The translations under genes were made by a program, and so were the position numbers. The notes beneath the pieces were generated by a model, which made no database searches, was not told the DNA's origin, and saw nothing but the letters and a program-made list of their open reading frames with translations. DNA of 64,000 nt. It comes from Streptomyces sp. CB02959 (lineage in GTDB: Bacteria; Actinomycetota; Actinomycetes; Streptomycetales; Streptomycetaceae). This document shows positions 43,603 through 52,592 of this stretch, piece after piece (positions within the stretch are counted from its first letter, which is position 1; the number at the start of each line of letters is the position of its first letter). The DNA is taken from assembly GCF_002803155.1 (NCBI RefSeq), contig NZ_NNBP01000016.1:164425-228424 (forward strand). The letters run 5' to 3'.

Positions 43603-43986
43603 TCAGGCCGCCGCGCGGTCCGTCCGCGACGGCTCCTCCGACGGCCGCCGGCGCCCCTGCCGCCGGGCCTTCCGGCGCTCCCGGCGCAGTTCCCGGGCGG
43701 TGCTGCTCGGCTCGGACCGGACCCCGTGCCGCTGCACCCAGACCTGGCGGGTCACCCATACGTCCAGCACCGCCCAGGTCGCGACGATCGTGCTGGCGAC
43801 CGTGCACAGCACCGCGGGGAACCCGAACCAGGACCTCGCGAGCGTGCACAGGAAGGCCACCATGGCCTGGATCAGGGTGACCGCCACGATGATCACGGCG
43901 CGCACCGCCGCCGTGCGCACCGGGTCGGCCATCCGGCGCCGGGCCACCGGCACCTCCTGCCACAAAGCACGCCTGCCGCGGTTCAT
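43603..43986 (-). CDS. small membrane protein of unknown function
   Basis: A 127-residue protein with two clear hydrophobic helices, A-V-I-I-V-A-V-T-L-I-Q-A-M-V-A-F and F-P-A-V-L-C-T-V-A-S-T-I-V-A-T-W. A basic C-terminal tail follows (R-R-E-R-R-K-A-R-R-Q-G-R-R-R). ATG 43986 has GGGAG about 10 bases upstream. No family recognised. Confidence 0.7.
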   Translation of the reverse strand: MNRGRRALWQEVPVARRRMADPVRTAAVRAVIIVAVTLIQAMVAFLCTLARSWFGFPAVLCTVASTIVATWAVLDVWVTRQVWVQRHGVRSEPSSTARELRRERRKARRQGRRRPSEEPSRTDRAAA

Positions 43987-44358
43987 CGCGTCACACTCCC
44001 CGCACTCTCCCCGGACCCCGTCCCGGCCTGCCCGACTCCTCGGCGGCTGCCCGGGTTTCACCGGATACATGCCACACGGACCGGGCCGCTGTCCACTCCA
44101 CGTCCCCCTCCGGCACCACACACCGGGGCACACAGAGGTATACGGGAGGGGCCGGTACCGGCCGCACGCCCGGGTGGTCATAGCCACACTCGGCCGCCGA
44201 CCGTCCGGGCATCGCCGGACAAGTCATGACGATCCCGCCCCGCCCGCGTCCCCCGCCGCCCCGCCGGGCCTACGGATCGGTCCCCCGACAGTAGTAGGCT
44301 CACGCCGCTGTTGACGGAACACCACCCCCGTACGCGCGGGGTCGACGTAGGGGAGGCC
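43987..44358. other. 372-bp divergent intergenic region
   Basis: Between the small membrane protein and cvnA. It holds the cvnA promoter and leader, with GGGGAGG just before the cvnA ATG and a TAGGCT -10-like element near 44296. I see no gene or strong repeat. Confidence 0.4.
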
Positions 44359-47085
44359 ATGCGCTTTCGCGGGAGGTCGGTCCGCCGGAAGATCGTGGCG
44401 CTGCTGCTCGTGCCGCTGGTGTCCCTGACGGTGATGTGGAGCATCGCGATGTACGTCACCGGACGCCAGGCCAACCAGCTCCTCGACGTCGGCACCGTCG
44501 TCCGGAACCTCGGCTACCCGGTCGAGGTGACCATGCAGGCCGTCCAGCGCGAACGCCGCCAGAGCCTGCTCTACCTCGCCGACCGCCGCGGCGCCAACGC
44601 GCTCAGCGAACTCCACAACCAGACCCGGGCCACCGACGACGCCGTGGCCCGGCTGCACGACGACGTGGACACCCCGGACGTCCGCACGGACCTGGCCGGT
44701 TCGGCCGTCGGCCGGCTCGACGAGCTCGTCAAGGGCCTGGACGGCCTGGAGGCCCTGCGCACCCGGGTCGAGGACAACCGGCTCGGCCGCGATGAGGCCA
44801 TGGAGTCCTACGACGCCCTGATCGACCCCGGCTACGACCTGCTCGCCGCGCTCCACGCCCTGGAGAACGTCGAGATGGACAAGCAGGCCCGGGCGCTGGT
44901 CAACCTCACCCGGGCCCGCGAGGAGTTCTCCCGCGAGGACGCCCTGATGTCCGCGATCCTCACCTCCGGCAGCATCGGCAAGAGCGACCAGCGCGCCCTC
45001 TCCGACCGGGTCGCCGAGCGCCGCCTCCTCTACAGCACCAACCTCCCGCTGCTCCCGGCCGCCGACCGTGGCGCCTTCGAGGACTACTGGGACTCCGCCG
45101 GCGCCCGCGCACTCACCTCCTACGAGGACCGGGTGATCGCCGCCGATCCCGCGACCGCCGCGCACGCGGTCAACGCCGACCGCTGGAACTCCGCCGCGGA
45201 GAAGGTCCTCGGCGACCTCGGCCGGCTGGGCCGGGAGGCCGGCGACCGCTACCAGGAGCGGGTCACGCCGATCGCCGGCCGGATCGTCCTCAAGGCCGTC
45301 GCCGTCGGCGTCCTCGGCTTCGTCGCACTGCTCGTCTCGGTCGTCGTCTCGCTGCGGATCGGCCGCCGGCACGTCCGGGACCTGACCCGGCTCCGCAAGA
45401 CCGCCCACGAGGTCGCCGGCGTCCGGCTGCCGAGCGTGATGCGCCGGCTGGCCGCCGGCGAGCACGTCGACGTGGAAACCGAGGCGCCCCGGCTGGAGTT
45501 CGGCCCGGAAGAGACCGGCCAGGTCGGGCAGGCGCTCAACACCCTCCAGCGGGCCGCCGTCGAAGCCGCCGTCAAACAGGCCGACATGCGCCGCGGCGTC
45601 TCCGAGGTGTTCGTCAACCTCGCCCGCCGCAACCAGGTCCTGCTGCACCGTCAGCTGACGCTGCTGGACGCCATGGAGCGCCGTACCGAGGACACCGACG
45701 AACTCGCCGACCTGTTCCGACTCGACCACATGACGACCCGTATGCGCCGGCACGCCGAGGGCCTGGTCATCCTCTCCGGCGCGGCCCCCTCCCGGCAGTG
45801 GCGCAAACCGGTCCAGCTGATGGACGTGGTGCGCGCGGCGGTCGCCGAGGTCGAGGACTACGAGCGCATCGAGGTCCGCCGGCTGCCCCGGCTCGCGGTG
45901 GACGGCCCCGCGGTCTCCGACCTGACCCACCTGATCGCCGAACTCCTGGAGAACGCCACCGTCTTCTCCCCGCCGCACACCGCCGTGCAGGTACTGGGCG
46001 AACGGGTCTCCAACGGCTACACCCTGGTGATCCACGACCGCGGCCTGGGCATGGCCCCCGACCAACTGCTGGACGCCAACCTCCGGCTCGCCGAGACCCC
46101 CGAGTTCGAACTGTCCGACACCGACCGGCTCGGCCTCTTCGTCGTCAGCCGGCTCGCCCAGCGGCAGGGCGTCCGGGTCTCCCTGCAGCCCTCCCCGTAC
46201 GGCGGCACCACCGCCGTGGTCCTCGTCCCCGGCGCACTCCTCACCGACACCGGCGAGGGCGCCCGTGACGCCGGCCGGGCCGCCGCCGACACCGCGGCCG
46301 GGCCCGCGGACCCCGACGCCAAGGCCCTCGACCCGCTCGCCCAGGTGCCGGTGCCGCTGCCCCAGCGCACCCGGCGGGGCGTCCTCGACGGCCCGGTCGA
46401 GCTGGAGGCGCCGCTGTCGCCGGCCGAACGGGACGCGGCGGACCCCGCCGACGACGAGGAGAACGTGTTCCGCGACCGGGCCCGCGGCCGCGGGAGCCGG
46501 ACACCGGCCGCCGCGCCCGTCGGCCCCCAGGCCGTCCCCCAGCGCGCCGACGACCCGTCCGGCGAACAGCACCAGCAGGCCGGCGACCAGGCGCCGACCG
46601 GCACGCTCGCCCCGCTGCCGCGCCGCCCCCGCACACCGGTCCTGGTCTCCGACCACGGCCGGACCGTGGACGGCGCCCGCACACCGGACGCCCCGCGCGG
46701 CAAGGACCGCCCGGCCGAGCCCGCAGAGCCGCCGGCCACCGCGTCGCAGCCCCCCAAGGACACCCCGGCCGACGGCACCCCCGCCCCGGCCACCACCCCC
46801 AAGGGCCTGCCCCGCCGGGTGCGCCAGGCCAGCATCGCCCCCCAACTCAAGGCCGAACAGGCCGCCGAACCCCCGGCGGACCGGCCGGCCGCACCGGCCG
46901 CGGACGACCGGGACGCCGAGGCGGTCCGGGCCCGGATGGCCTCGCTCCAGCGCGGCTGGCAGCGCGGCCGCCGGGAGAACGACGAGGCCCCCCACACCCC
47001 CACACCCCCGGACCCGGATACCGGCGACGGCACCGCCGGGGGCGCAACAGCACCACGAAACACATCGGGAGAGGACGGTCCATGA
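44359..47085 (+). CDS. cvnA: CvnA-type sensor histidine kinase-like protein
   Basis: A 908-residue membrane protein and the first gene of a conservon. TM1 is at about residues 11-34 (I-V-A-L-L-L-V-P-L-V-S-L). An extracytoplasmic nitrate/nitrite-sensing-type (NIT) helical domain follows, then TM2 at about 310-334 (V-G-V-L-G-F-V-A-L-L-V-S), a HAMP-like linker, and a HATPase_c domain with E-L-L-E-N-A-T-V-F-S (about 527) and D-R-G-L-G-M. The last 270 residues are Pro/Ala-rich and disordered. CvnA, CvnB, CvnC and CvnD form a membrane-associated heterocomplex in Streptomyces resembling eukaryotic GPCR signalling. The RBS GGAGG is unusually close (two bases) to ATG 44359. Confidence 0.9.
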   Translation: MRFRGRSVRRKIVALLLVPLVSLTVMWSIAMYVTGRQANQLLDVGTVVRNLGYPVEVTMQAVQRERRQSLLYLADRRGANALSELHNQTRATDDAVARLHDDVDTPDVRTDLAGSAVGRLDELVKGLDGLEALRTRVEDNRLGRDEAMESYDALIDPGYDLLAALHALENVEMDKQARALVNLTRAREEFSREDALMSAILTSGSIGKSDQRALSDRVAERRLLYSTNLPLLPAADRGAFEDYWDSAGARALTSYEDRVIAADPATAAHAVNADRWNSAAEKVLGDLGRLGREAGDRYQERVTPIAGRIVLKAVAVGVLGFVALLVSVVVSLRIGRRHVRDLTRLRKTAHEVAGVRLPSVMRRLAAGEHVDVETEAPRLEFGPEETGQVGQALNTLQRAAVEAAVKQADMRRGVSEVFVNLARRNQVLLHRQLTLLDAMERRTEDTDELADLFRLDHMTTRMRRHAEGLVILSGAAPSRQWRKPVQLMDVVRAAVAEVEDYERIEVRRLPRLAVDGPAVSDLTHLIAELLENATVFSPPHTAVQVLGERVSNGYTLVIHDRGLGMAPDQLLDANLRLAETPEFELSDTDRLGLFVVSRLAQRQGVRVSLQPSPYGGTTAVVLVPGALLTDTGEGARDAGRAAADTAAGPADPDAKALDPLAQVPVPLPQRTRRGVLDGPVELEAPLSPAERDAADPADDEENVFRDRARGRGSRTPAAAPVGPQAVPQRADDPSGEQHQQAGDQAPTGTLAPLPRRPRTPVLVSDHGRTVDGARTPDAPRGKDRPAEPAEPPATASQPPKDTPADGTPAPATTPKGLPRRVRQASIAPQLKAEQAAEPPADRPAAPAADDRDAEAVRARMASLQRGWQRGRRENDEAPHTPTPPDPDTGDGTAGGATAPRNTSGEDGP

Positions 47086-47507
47086 CCGCACCGAAGGCAT
47101 CCGCTTCCACCGCAGCCTCGCCGCACGGATCCGGGGAGCTGAACTGGCTCCTGGACGAGCTGGTCGAGCGGGTCGGCAGCATCCGCAAGGCACTGGTCCT
47201 CTCCAGCGACGGCCTGGCCACCGGCGCCTCCAAGGACCTCACCCGCGAGGACAGCGAGCACCTGGCCGCGGTCGCCTCCGGCTTCCACAGCCTCGCCAAG
47301 GGCGTCGGCCGGCACTTCGACGCCGGGCAGGTCCGGCAGACCCTGGTCGAGCTGGACGACGCGTTCCTCTTCGTCAGCGCGGCCGGCGACGGCAGCTGCC
47401 TGGCGGTCCTCGCCGACGCCGACTCCGACGTCGGGCTGGTCGCCTACGAGATGACCCTGCTCGTCAAGCGGGTGGGCACGCACCTGGGCACCGCGCCCCG
47501 GTCCTGA
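47082..47507 (+). CDS. cvnB: CvnB-type roadblock/LC7 protein
   Basis: A 141-residue roadblock/LC7 (MglB-like) protein: L-N-W-L-L-D-E-L-V-E-R-V-G-S-I-R-K-A-L-V-L-S-S-D-G-L-A near the N-terminus and C-L-A-V-L-A-D-A-D-S-D-V-G-L in the second half. Such proteins bind small GTPases and regulate nucleotide exchange or hydrolysis. The ATG overlaps the cvnA stop (ATGA). Confidence 0.93.
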   Translation: MTAPKASASTAASPHGSGELNWLLDELVERVGSIRKALVLSSDGLATGASKDLTREDSEHLAAVASGFHSLAKGVGRHFDAGQVRQTLVELDDAFLFVSAAGDGSCLAVLADADSDVGLVAYEMTLLVKRVGTHLGTAPRS

Positions 47508-47538
47508 CCAGCCGGCCGAGTACGACTACGGTGACGCC

Positions 47539-47952
47539 ATGACCGATGAGGAGGGCCGGCCGACACCGGAACGGCATCCGGCCCGTTGGTTCGACGACGA
47601 CGCGGGCCCGGTCGTCCGCCCGTACGCGATGACGCGCGGGCGCACCCGCACGGCCGCCGAGGGACGGCTGGACCTGATCGCGTTGGTGATCGCGGAGAGC
47701 CGGAGCGGGGAACCGATCGCCGACCAGACGCTCTCCCCGGAGCACGTCGACATCGTCGAGCTGTGCCGGGAGGAGCCGCAGTCGGTCGCCGAGCTGGCGG
47801 CCGAGTTCGACCTGCCGGTGGGCGTGGTCCGGGTCCTCATCGGCGATCTGCTGGACGCCGGGCTGGTCCACGTCACCCGCCCGGTTCCCCCGGCCGAGCT
47901 GCCGGACGAACAGGTGCTGCGCGAGGTCATCGACGGCCTGCGCGCACTGTGA
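47539..47952 (+). CDS. cvnC: CvnC-type DUF742 protein
   Basis: A 137-residue DUF742 protein: V-R-P-Y-A-M-T-R-G-R-T near residue 35, then a winged-helix-like C-terminus (S-P-E-H-V-D-I-V-E-L-C ... V-A-E-L-A-A-E-F-D-L-P-V-G-V-V-R-V-L-I-G-D-L). DUF742 proteins are the third component of conservons. A strong terminator-like hairpin follows at 47980-48012, so the usual direct link to cvnD is broken. Confidence 0.92.
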   Translation: MTDEEGRPTPERHPARWFDDDAGPVVRPYAMTRGRTRTAAEGRLDLIALVIAESRSGEPIADQTLSPEHVDIVELCREEPQSVAELAAEFDLPVGVVRVLIGDLLDAGLVHVTRPVPPAELPDEQVLREVIDGLRAL

Positions 47953-47979
47953 CGGCGCGGCCGGCCGCAAAGCCGGCCA

Positions 47980-48012
47980 CTCTGCCGCCCGCGCCCTTCC
48001 CGGGCGGGCGGC
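47980..48012 (+). terminator. strong hairpin terminator after cvnC
   Basis: CTGCCGCCC (47980-47988) pairs with GGGCGGCAG (48004-48012), and GCCC (47991-47994) with GGGC (48000-48003), leaving a GC bulge and a 5-base loop. Its position 28 bases past the cvnC stop suggests that transcription ends before the hydrolase gene. Confidence 0.8.
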
Positions 48013-48149
48013 AGCCGTCACCCACCCCTGCCACCGCGCCGAGCGGGCGCACCGCCCGGCTACGGTGTCTGCTGATCACCCGTCACCCGGCGCCGGCCGG
48101 CACCCCGTGCCCCGAGCCGTGGCCGGCACCCGACCCGAGGAGCCCCACC

Positions 48150-49019
48150 ATGGCCGACGCCGCCGCCCCCTTCGAACGCCTGCGGATCGCCGCCGGCCCG
48201 TACACCTTCGACGCGCTGGCCGGCGGCCCGGCCGACGGTGAGGTCGTCCTGCTGCTGCACGGCTGGCCCGAGTTCGCCGACTGCTGGCACGCCGTCCTGC
48301 CCGCGCTGGGCGCCGCCGGCTACCGCGCGGTCGCCGTCGACCAGCGCGGCTACTCCCCGGACGCCCGCCCGCCGCGGATCGCCGACTACGCCGTCCCCGA
48401 ACTCGTCGCCGACGCCCTCGCCTTCGCCGACGCCCAGGGCGCCGACCGCTTCCACGTCGTCGCCCACGACTGGGGCGGCATGGTCGCCTGGGCCCTGGCC
48501 GGCGCCCACCCCGAGCGGCTGGCGTCGCTGACCGTGCTCGCCACCCCGCACCCCGAGGCGCTCAACCGCGCCGCCGCCGGCGACCCCGAACAGCACCACC
48601 GGCTGGACTACGTCCGCTTCTTCCGCCGCCCGGACGGCGCCGCCGAGTCCGCCCTGCTCGCCGACGACGCGGCCCGCCTGCGTGCCGCCTACGGCGGCAA
48701 GGTCCCCGCCGAGCTGGTCGAGGCCAACGTCCGGCGGCTCGCCGAGCCCGGCGCGCTGACCGCGACCCTGAACTGGTACCGCGCCCCCGAGGCGGTGGTC
48801 TCCGTGCCCGCCGGGCGGATCGCGGTGCCCACCCTGTTCCTGTGGGGCAGCGAGGACGTCGCCCTGGGGCGCGGTGCGGCCGAGTCGACGGGGGAGTGGG
48901 TGGACGGCCCCTACCGTTTCGAGGCCCTGGAGGGCGCCAGCCACTGGCTGCCCGAAGAGGTGCCCGCACTGGTCACCCCGAAGATCCTCGGCCACCTCGA
49001 CGCCCACCGGCAGGGCTGA
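48150..49019 (+). CDS. epoxide hydrolase-like alpha/beta hydrolase
   Basis: A 289-residue hydrolase. The oxyanion motif is H37-G-W-P40. The nucleophile is Asp107 in V-A-H-D-W-G-G, as in epoxide hydrolases and haloalkane dehalogenases. The acid is in G-S-E-D-V-A-L-G and the His in G-A-S-H-W-L-P-E-E. ATG 48150 has GAGGAG eight bases upstream. It lies between cvnC and cvnD, where conservons normally have nothing. Substrate unknown; a signalling role is not implied by sequence. Confidence 0.85.
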   Translation: MADAAAPFERLRIAAGPYTFDALAGGPADGEVVLLLHGWPEFADCWHAVLPALGAAGYRAVAVDQRGYSPDARPPRIADYAVPELVADALAFADAQGADRFHVVAHDWGGMVAWALAGAHPERLASLTVLATPHPEALNRAAAGDPEQHHRLDYVRFFRRPDGAAESALLADDAARLRAAYGGKVPAELVEANVRRLAEPGALTATLNWYRAPEAVVSVPAGRIAVPTLFLWGSEDVALGRGAAESTGEWVDGPYRFEALEGASHWLPEEVPALVTPKILGHLDAHRQG

Positions 49020-49100
49020 TCGGCCCGCCGCACGGTCCTTTTGGGACGGTTGGCGGCCTCTGCCCGGGGGCCCCGCACGCTCGGACCGCACCTCAAGTGG

Positions 49101-49114
49101 GCGCCGTACGGCGC
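49101..49114. promoter_or_regulatory. 14-bp palindrome upstream of cvnD
   Basis: GCGCCGTACGGCGC is perfectly self-complementary, 108 bases before the cvnD start in a 202-bp gap that probably holds a separate cvnD promoter. It could be an operator. Confidence 0.4.
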
Positions 49115-49221
49115 ACGTTGTACGGTGCACTGGCGACCACCGTCGGTGGCCGCCCGCACACGGGACACCTCGCGCTGCCCTCGTGTGCCCCGCATCCTCG
49201 CCAACCAGGAGAAGGAAACCC

Positions 49222-49833
49222 ATGGTCTTCGGGCGTTCTGAGCGCCATAGCCGGCCCCTCCCGGCCGAGCCGGTGACGCTCAAGATCCTCGTCGCGGGCG
49301 GCTTCGGCGTCGGCAAGACCACCCTGGTGGGCGCGGTCAGCGAGATCCGGCCGCTGCGGACCGAGGAGCGGCTGACCGAGGCCGGCCGCCCGGTCGACGA
49401 CCTCCACGGGATCGAGGCCAAGTCCACCACCACCGTCGCGATGGACTTCGGCCGGATCACCGTCCACGACGAACTGGTCCTCTACCTCTTCGGCACCCCC
49501 GGCCAGGACCGCTTCTGGTTCCTGTGGGACGAGTTGGCCCGCGGTGCGCTCGGCGCGGTGGTGATCGCCGACACCCGCCGCCTGGCGGACAGCTTCGCCG
49601 CCATCGACTACTTCGAGCGCCGCGGCCTGCCCTTCGTCGTCGCCGTCAACTGCTTCGAGGGTGCCGACCGCTACCCCGCCGAGAGCGTCAAGGACGCCCT
49701 GGACCTCGACCCCGCGGTCCCGGTGGTGCTCTGCGACGCCCGCGAACGGGACTCCGCGCGGGACGTGCTGGTCGCCGTCGTCGAGCACGCGATGCGGCGC
49801 GGCGCCCAGCGGCGGGAGCCCGCCCTGCCCTGA
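49222..49833 (+). CDS. cvnD: CvnD-type ATP/GTP-binding protein
   Basis: A 203-residue small GTPase-like protein. G1 is A-G-G-F-G-V-G-K-T-T (residues 25-34), G3 is G-T-P-G-Q-D-R (about 92-98), and the G4-equivalent is V-A-V-N-C-F-E. The S-T-T-T-V-A-M-D-F-G segment matches the conservon family. It completes the conservon but is detached from cvnC by 1.27 kb. RBS AGGAGAAGGA precedes ATG 49222. Confidence 0.92.
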   Translation: MVFGRSERHSRPLPAEPVTLKILVAGGFGVGKTTLVGAVSEIRPLRTEERLTEAGRPVDDLHGIEAKSTTTVAMDFGRITVHDELVLYLFGTPGQDRFWFLWDELARGALGAVVIADTRRLADSFAAIDYFERRGLPFVVAVNCFEGADRYPAESVKDALDLDPAVPVVLCDARERDSARDVLVAVVEHAMRRGAQRREPALP

Positions 49834-49925
49834 CCGGCGCCGCCCCGGCCCGCACCCGCCCGCACGGCGCCGCGCGGCCCCCGACTGCGCCGCCCGGACC
49901 CGCGCTTCCCTGACAGGGCGCGGAA

Positions 49926-49964
49926 GTACGGCCCGTACCCCGCCGCCCGGGGTGCGGGCCGTAC
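49926..49964. terminator. bidirectional hairpin terminator
   Basis: GTACGGCCCGTACCCC (49926-49941) pairs with GGGGTGCGGGCCGTAC (49949-49964) with one wobble, loop seven bases, between convergent cvnD and glpK. Confidence 0.88.
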
Positions 49965-49983
49965 GCCTTGCCGGCCCGCCGGC

Positions 49984-51543
49984 TCAGGACGCGCTGCCGC
50001 CGTCCTCCGCCAGCCAGCCGAAGCTCCGCCGCACCGCCCGCCGCCAGTTGCCGTACTCGCGCTCCCGGGCCGCCTCGTCCATCCGCGGCGTCCACTCGGT
50101 GTCGGCCCGCCAGTGGGACCGCAGCTCGTCCAGGTCCTGCCAGACGCCGGTGGCGAGCCCGGCCGCGTAGGCGGCGCCCAGACAGGTCGTCTCCGGGACC
50201 ACCGGGCGGATCACCGGTACCCCCAGCACATCCGCCTGATGCTGCATCAGCAGATGGTTGGCGGTCATCCCGCCGTCGGCCTTCAGCCGGGTGATCCGCA
50301 CCCCCGAGTCCTGGAACATCGCGTCCACCACCTCGCGGGTCTGCCAGCTGGTCGCCTCCAGCACCGCCCGCGCCAGGTGGGCCTTGGTGACGTAACCGGT
50401 CAACCCGGTGATCACCCCGCGGGCGTCGGCCCGCCAGTACGGCGCGAACAGCCCCGAGAAGGCCGGTACGACATACGCGCCGCCGTTGTCCGGGACGCTC
50501 GCCGCCAGCTCCTCGATCTCGGCCGCCGACCCGATCAGGCCGAGCTGGTCGCGGAACCACTGCACCAGCGCGCCCGTGATGGCGATCGAGCCCTCCAGGC
50601 AGTAGACGGGCGCCTCCCCGCCGAGCTGGTAACCGAGGGTCGTCAGCAGCCCGTGCTTCGAGGCCACCGGCCGGTTGCCGGTGTTCAGCAGCAGGAACGA
50701 GCCGGTACCGTAGGTGTTCTTGGCCTCGCCGACGCCGTAGCAGGTCTGCCCGAAGACCGCCGCCTGCTGATCGCCCAGCGCCGACGCCACCGGGACCCCG
50801 GCCAGCTGCCCCACCGCCGTCCCGTACACCTCGGCCGACGACCTGATCTCCGGCAGCATCGCCGCCGGCACCCGCATCGCGGACAGGATCGCCGGATCCC
50901 ACTGGAGGGTGGCCAGGTCCATCAGCAGGGTGCGGCTGGCGTTGGTGACGTCCGTGACGTGCACCCCGCCGTCGGTGCCGCCGGTCAGGTTCCAGATCAG
51001 CCAGGAGTCGACGGTGCCGAACGCGATCTCGCCGCGCTCGGCGCGGGCCCGCAGCCCGGGCACCTCGTCCAGCAGCCAGGCCGCCTTCGGCCCGGAGAAG
51101 TAGCTCGCCAACGGCAGCCCGGTGGTCTCCCGGAAGCGGTCCTGACCGGCCGCGCCGCCCAGTTCGGCGCAGAGCCGGTCGGTACGGGTGTCCTGCCACA
51201 CCACCGCGTGGTGCACCGGCCGGCCGGTGGCCCGGTCCCACAGGACCGTGGTCTCCCGCTGGTTGGTGATGCCCAGCGCGCTCAACTCGTCGGCCCGCAG
51301 CCCCGCCCTGGCCAGCGCCCCCGCCACCACGTCCTGCACCTTCGCCCAGATCTCGGTGGCGTCGTGCTCCACCCAGCCGGGTCTGGGGAAGATCTGGCGG
51401 TGCTCCCGCTGGTCGACGGCGACCACCGCGCCGGCGCGGTCGAAGATGATGCAGCGGCTCGACGTGGTGCCCTGGTCGATCGCGGCGACATACGCCCCGT
51501 CCGCCCCGTTCCGCCCGGCCGTTCCGGTGTGCTGGGTGGTCAT
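49984..51543 (-). CDS. glpK: glycerol kinase
   Basis: A 519-residue FGGY-family kinase. It has A-I-D-Q-G-T-T-S-S-R (ATP phosphate loop), P-G-W-V-E-H-D-A-T-E-I-W, N-Q-R-E-T-T-V-L-W-D (glycerol Arg region), and a C-terminal D-G-G-M-T-A-N. It converts glycerol to glycerol 3-phosphate with ATP. It is downstream of glpF with an 85-bp gap, a typical glpFK pair. No glpD or gylR-like gene is here, so it may be a second glycerol locus. Confidence 0.95.
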   Translation of the reverse strand: MTTQHTGTAGRNGADGAYVAAIDQGTTSSRCIIFDRAGAVVAVDQREHRQIFPRPGWVEHDATEIWAKVQDVVAGALARAGLRADELSALGITNQRETTVLWDRATGRPVHHAVVWQDTRTDRLCAELGGAAGQDRFRETTGLPLASYFSGPKAAWLLDEVPGLRARAERGEIAFGTVDSWLIWNLTGGTDGGVHVTDVTNASRTLLMDLATLQWDPAILSAMRVPAAMLPEIRSSAEVYGTAVGQLAGVPVASALGDQQAAVFGQTCYGVGEAKNTYGTGSFLLLNTGNRPVASKHGLLTTLGYQLGGEAPVYCLEGSIAITGALVQWFRDQLGLIGSAAEIEELAASVPDNGGAYVVPAFSGLFAPYWRADARGVITGLTGYVTKAHLARAVLEATSWQTREVVDAMFQDSGVRITRLKADGGMTANHLLMQHQADVLGVPVIRPVVPETTCLGAAYAAGLATGVWQDLDELRSHWRADTEWTPRMDEAAREREYGNWRRAVRRSFGWLAEDGGSAS

Positions 51544-51628
51544 CCGTGCCGCCTTCCGAAGTCGTGGCTGGTCCCGGCCGATACCGGCCCCGCTGTCCGG
51601 CGCACCCGGGCCCGGGTGCCGCCCGCCG

Positions 51629-52396
51629 TCAGAACACCGCCGTGTACACCAGCCCCGACAGCACCGCGCCCAGCAGCGGCCCGGCCACCGGGATCCATGC
51701 GTAACCCCAGTCGGACGAGCCCTTGTTGGGGATGGGCAGCACCGCGTGCGCGAGCCGCGGGCCCAGGTCGCGGGCCGGGTTGATGGCGTAGCCGGTGGGC
51801 CCGCCGAGCGACAGGCCGATGCCGACCACGAGCAGCGCCACCAGCAGCACGTTGATCCCGGAACCGTAGACGCCCACCCGTGCCCCCGGCACCTGGCCGA
51901 TCCCGATGCCCTGGTTCCGGCCGAAGAACAGCAGCGGCAGCACCAGCCCGACGGTGGCGATCACCTCGGTGACGAGGTTGGCGACCGGCCGGCGGATCTC
52001 CGGGGCGGTGGCGAAGACCCCCAGCGTCGGCTGGGCCTTGCCCGGCTCGGCGTTGGCGGCGAACTGCGCGAAGTACAGCGCCCATGCCAGCACAGCCCCG
52101 AGGACCGCCCCGACCAGCTGCGCCAGCACGTACAGCGGCACCTTCGCCCACGGGGTGCCGCCGGCCACCGCCGAGCCCAGCGTCACCGCCGGGTTCAGTT
52201 GCCCGCCGGACAGCGGTGCCGCGGTGTACGCGCCGGCCAGCACGCCCAGGCCCCAGCCGAAGGCGATCACCACCCAGCCCGCGCCCCTGGCCTTCGAGTG
52301 GTGCAGGGTGACCGCGGCGCACACCCCGGTCCCGAACAGGATCAGCACCGCGGTACCGATCACCTCACCGACGACGATGTCCCCATTGGCATACAT
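51629..52396 (-). CDS. glpF: glycerol uptake facilitator (MIP family)
   Basis: A 255-residue aquaglyceroporin with six membrane helices. Both pore motifs are present: G-G-Q-L-N-P-A-V-T-L and Y-A-I-N-P-A-R-D-L-G-P-R. The Asp after the second NPA-R is typical of glycerol facilitators rather than water-only aquaporins. ATG 52396 is the natural start. Operon with glpK. The 196 bp upstream hold the promoter; I did not identify the operator. Confidence 0.94.
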   Translation of the reverse strand: MYANGDIVVGEVIGTAVLILFGTGVCAAVTLHHSKARGAGWVVIAFGWGLGVLAGAYTAAPLSGGQLNPAVTLGSAVAGGTPWAKVPLYVLAQLVGAVLGAVLAWALYFAQFAANAEPGKAQPTLGVFATAPEIRRPVANLVTEVIATVGLVLPLLFFGRNQGIGIGQVPGARVGVYGSGINVLLVALLVVGIGLSLGGPTGYAINPARDLGPRLAHAVLPIPNKGSSDWGYAWIPVAGPLLGAVLSGLVYTAVF

Positions 52397-52592
52397 GGCG
52401 GCTCCTCGGCCCTTGCCCGGGGGCGGGCCCCGGTCCTCCGTGCAGGGTGCGTGCCGTGCCCGGGTACGGCGGTGCCCGCGGGCATCCGGCGACCGGCAAC
52501 CGGAAGTGTTCTCCGTGCCTTAGAGGCCGTCAAGGTCGTACACAGGAAGGGAATTTGGGGTTCCGGAGGTTCTTCCGGGCGGGGTCCGGCGG

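Noticed and set aside
42267..44358. JetD/MksG-type nuclease downstream of the SMC-like operon
   Set aside because: The genes here are IclR, Rieske and a two-helix membrane protein; no TOPRIM-like motif is present.
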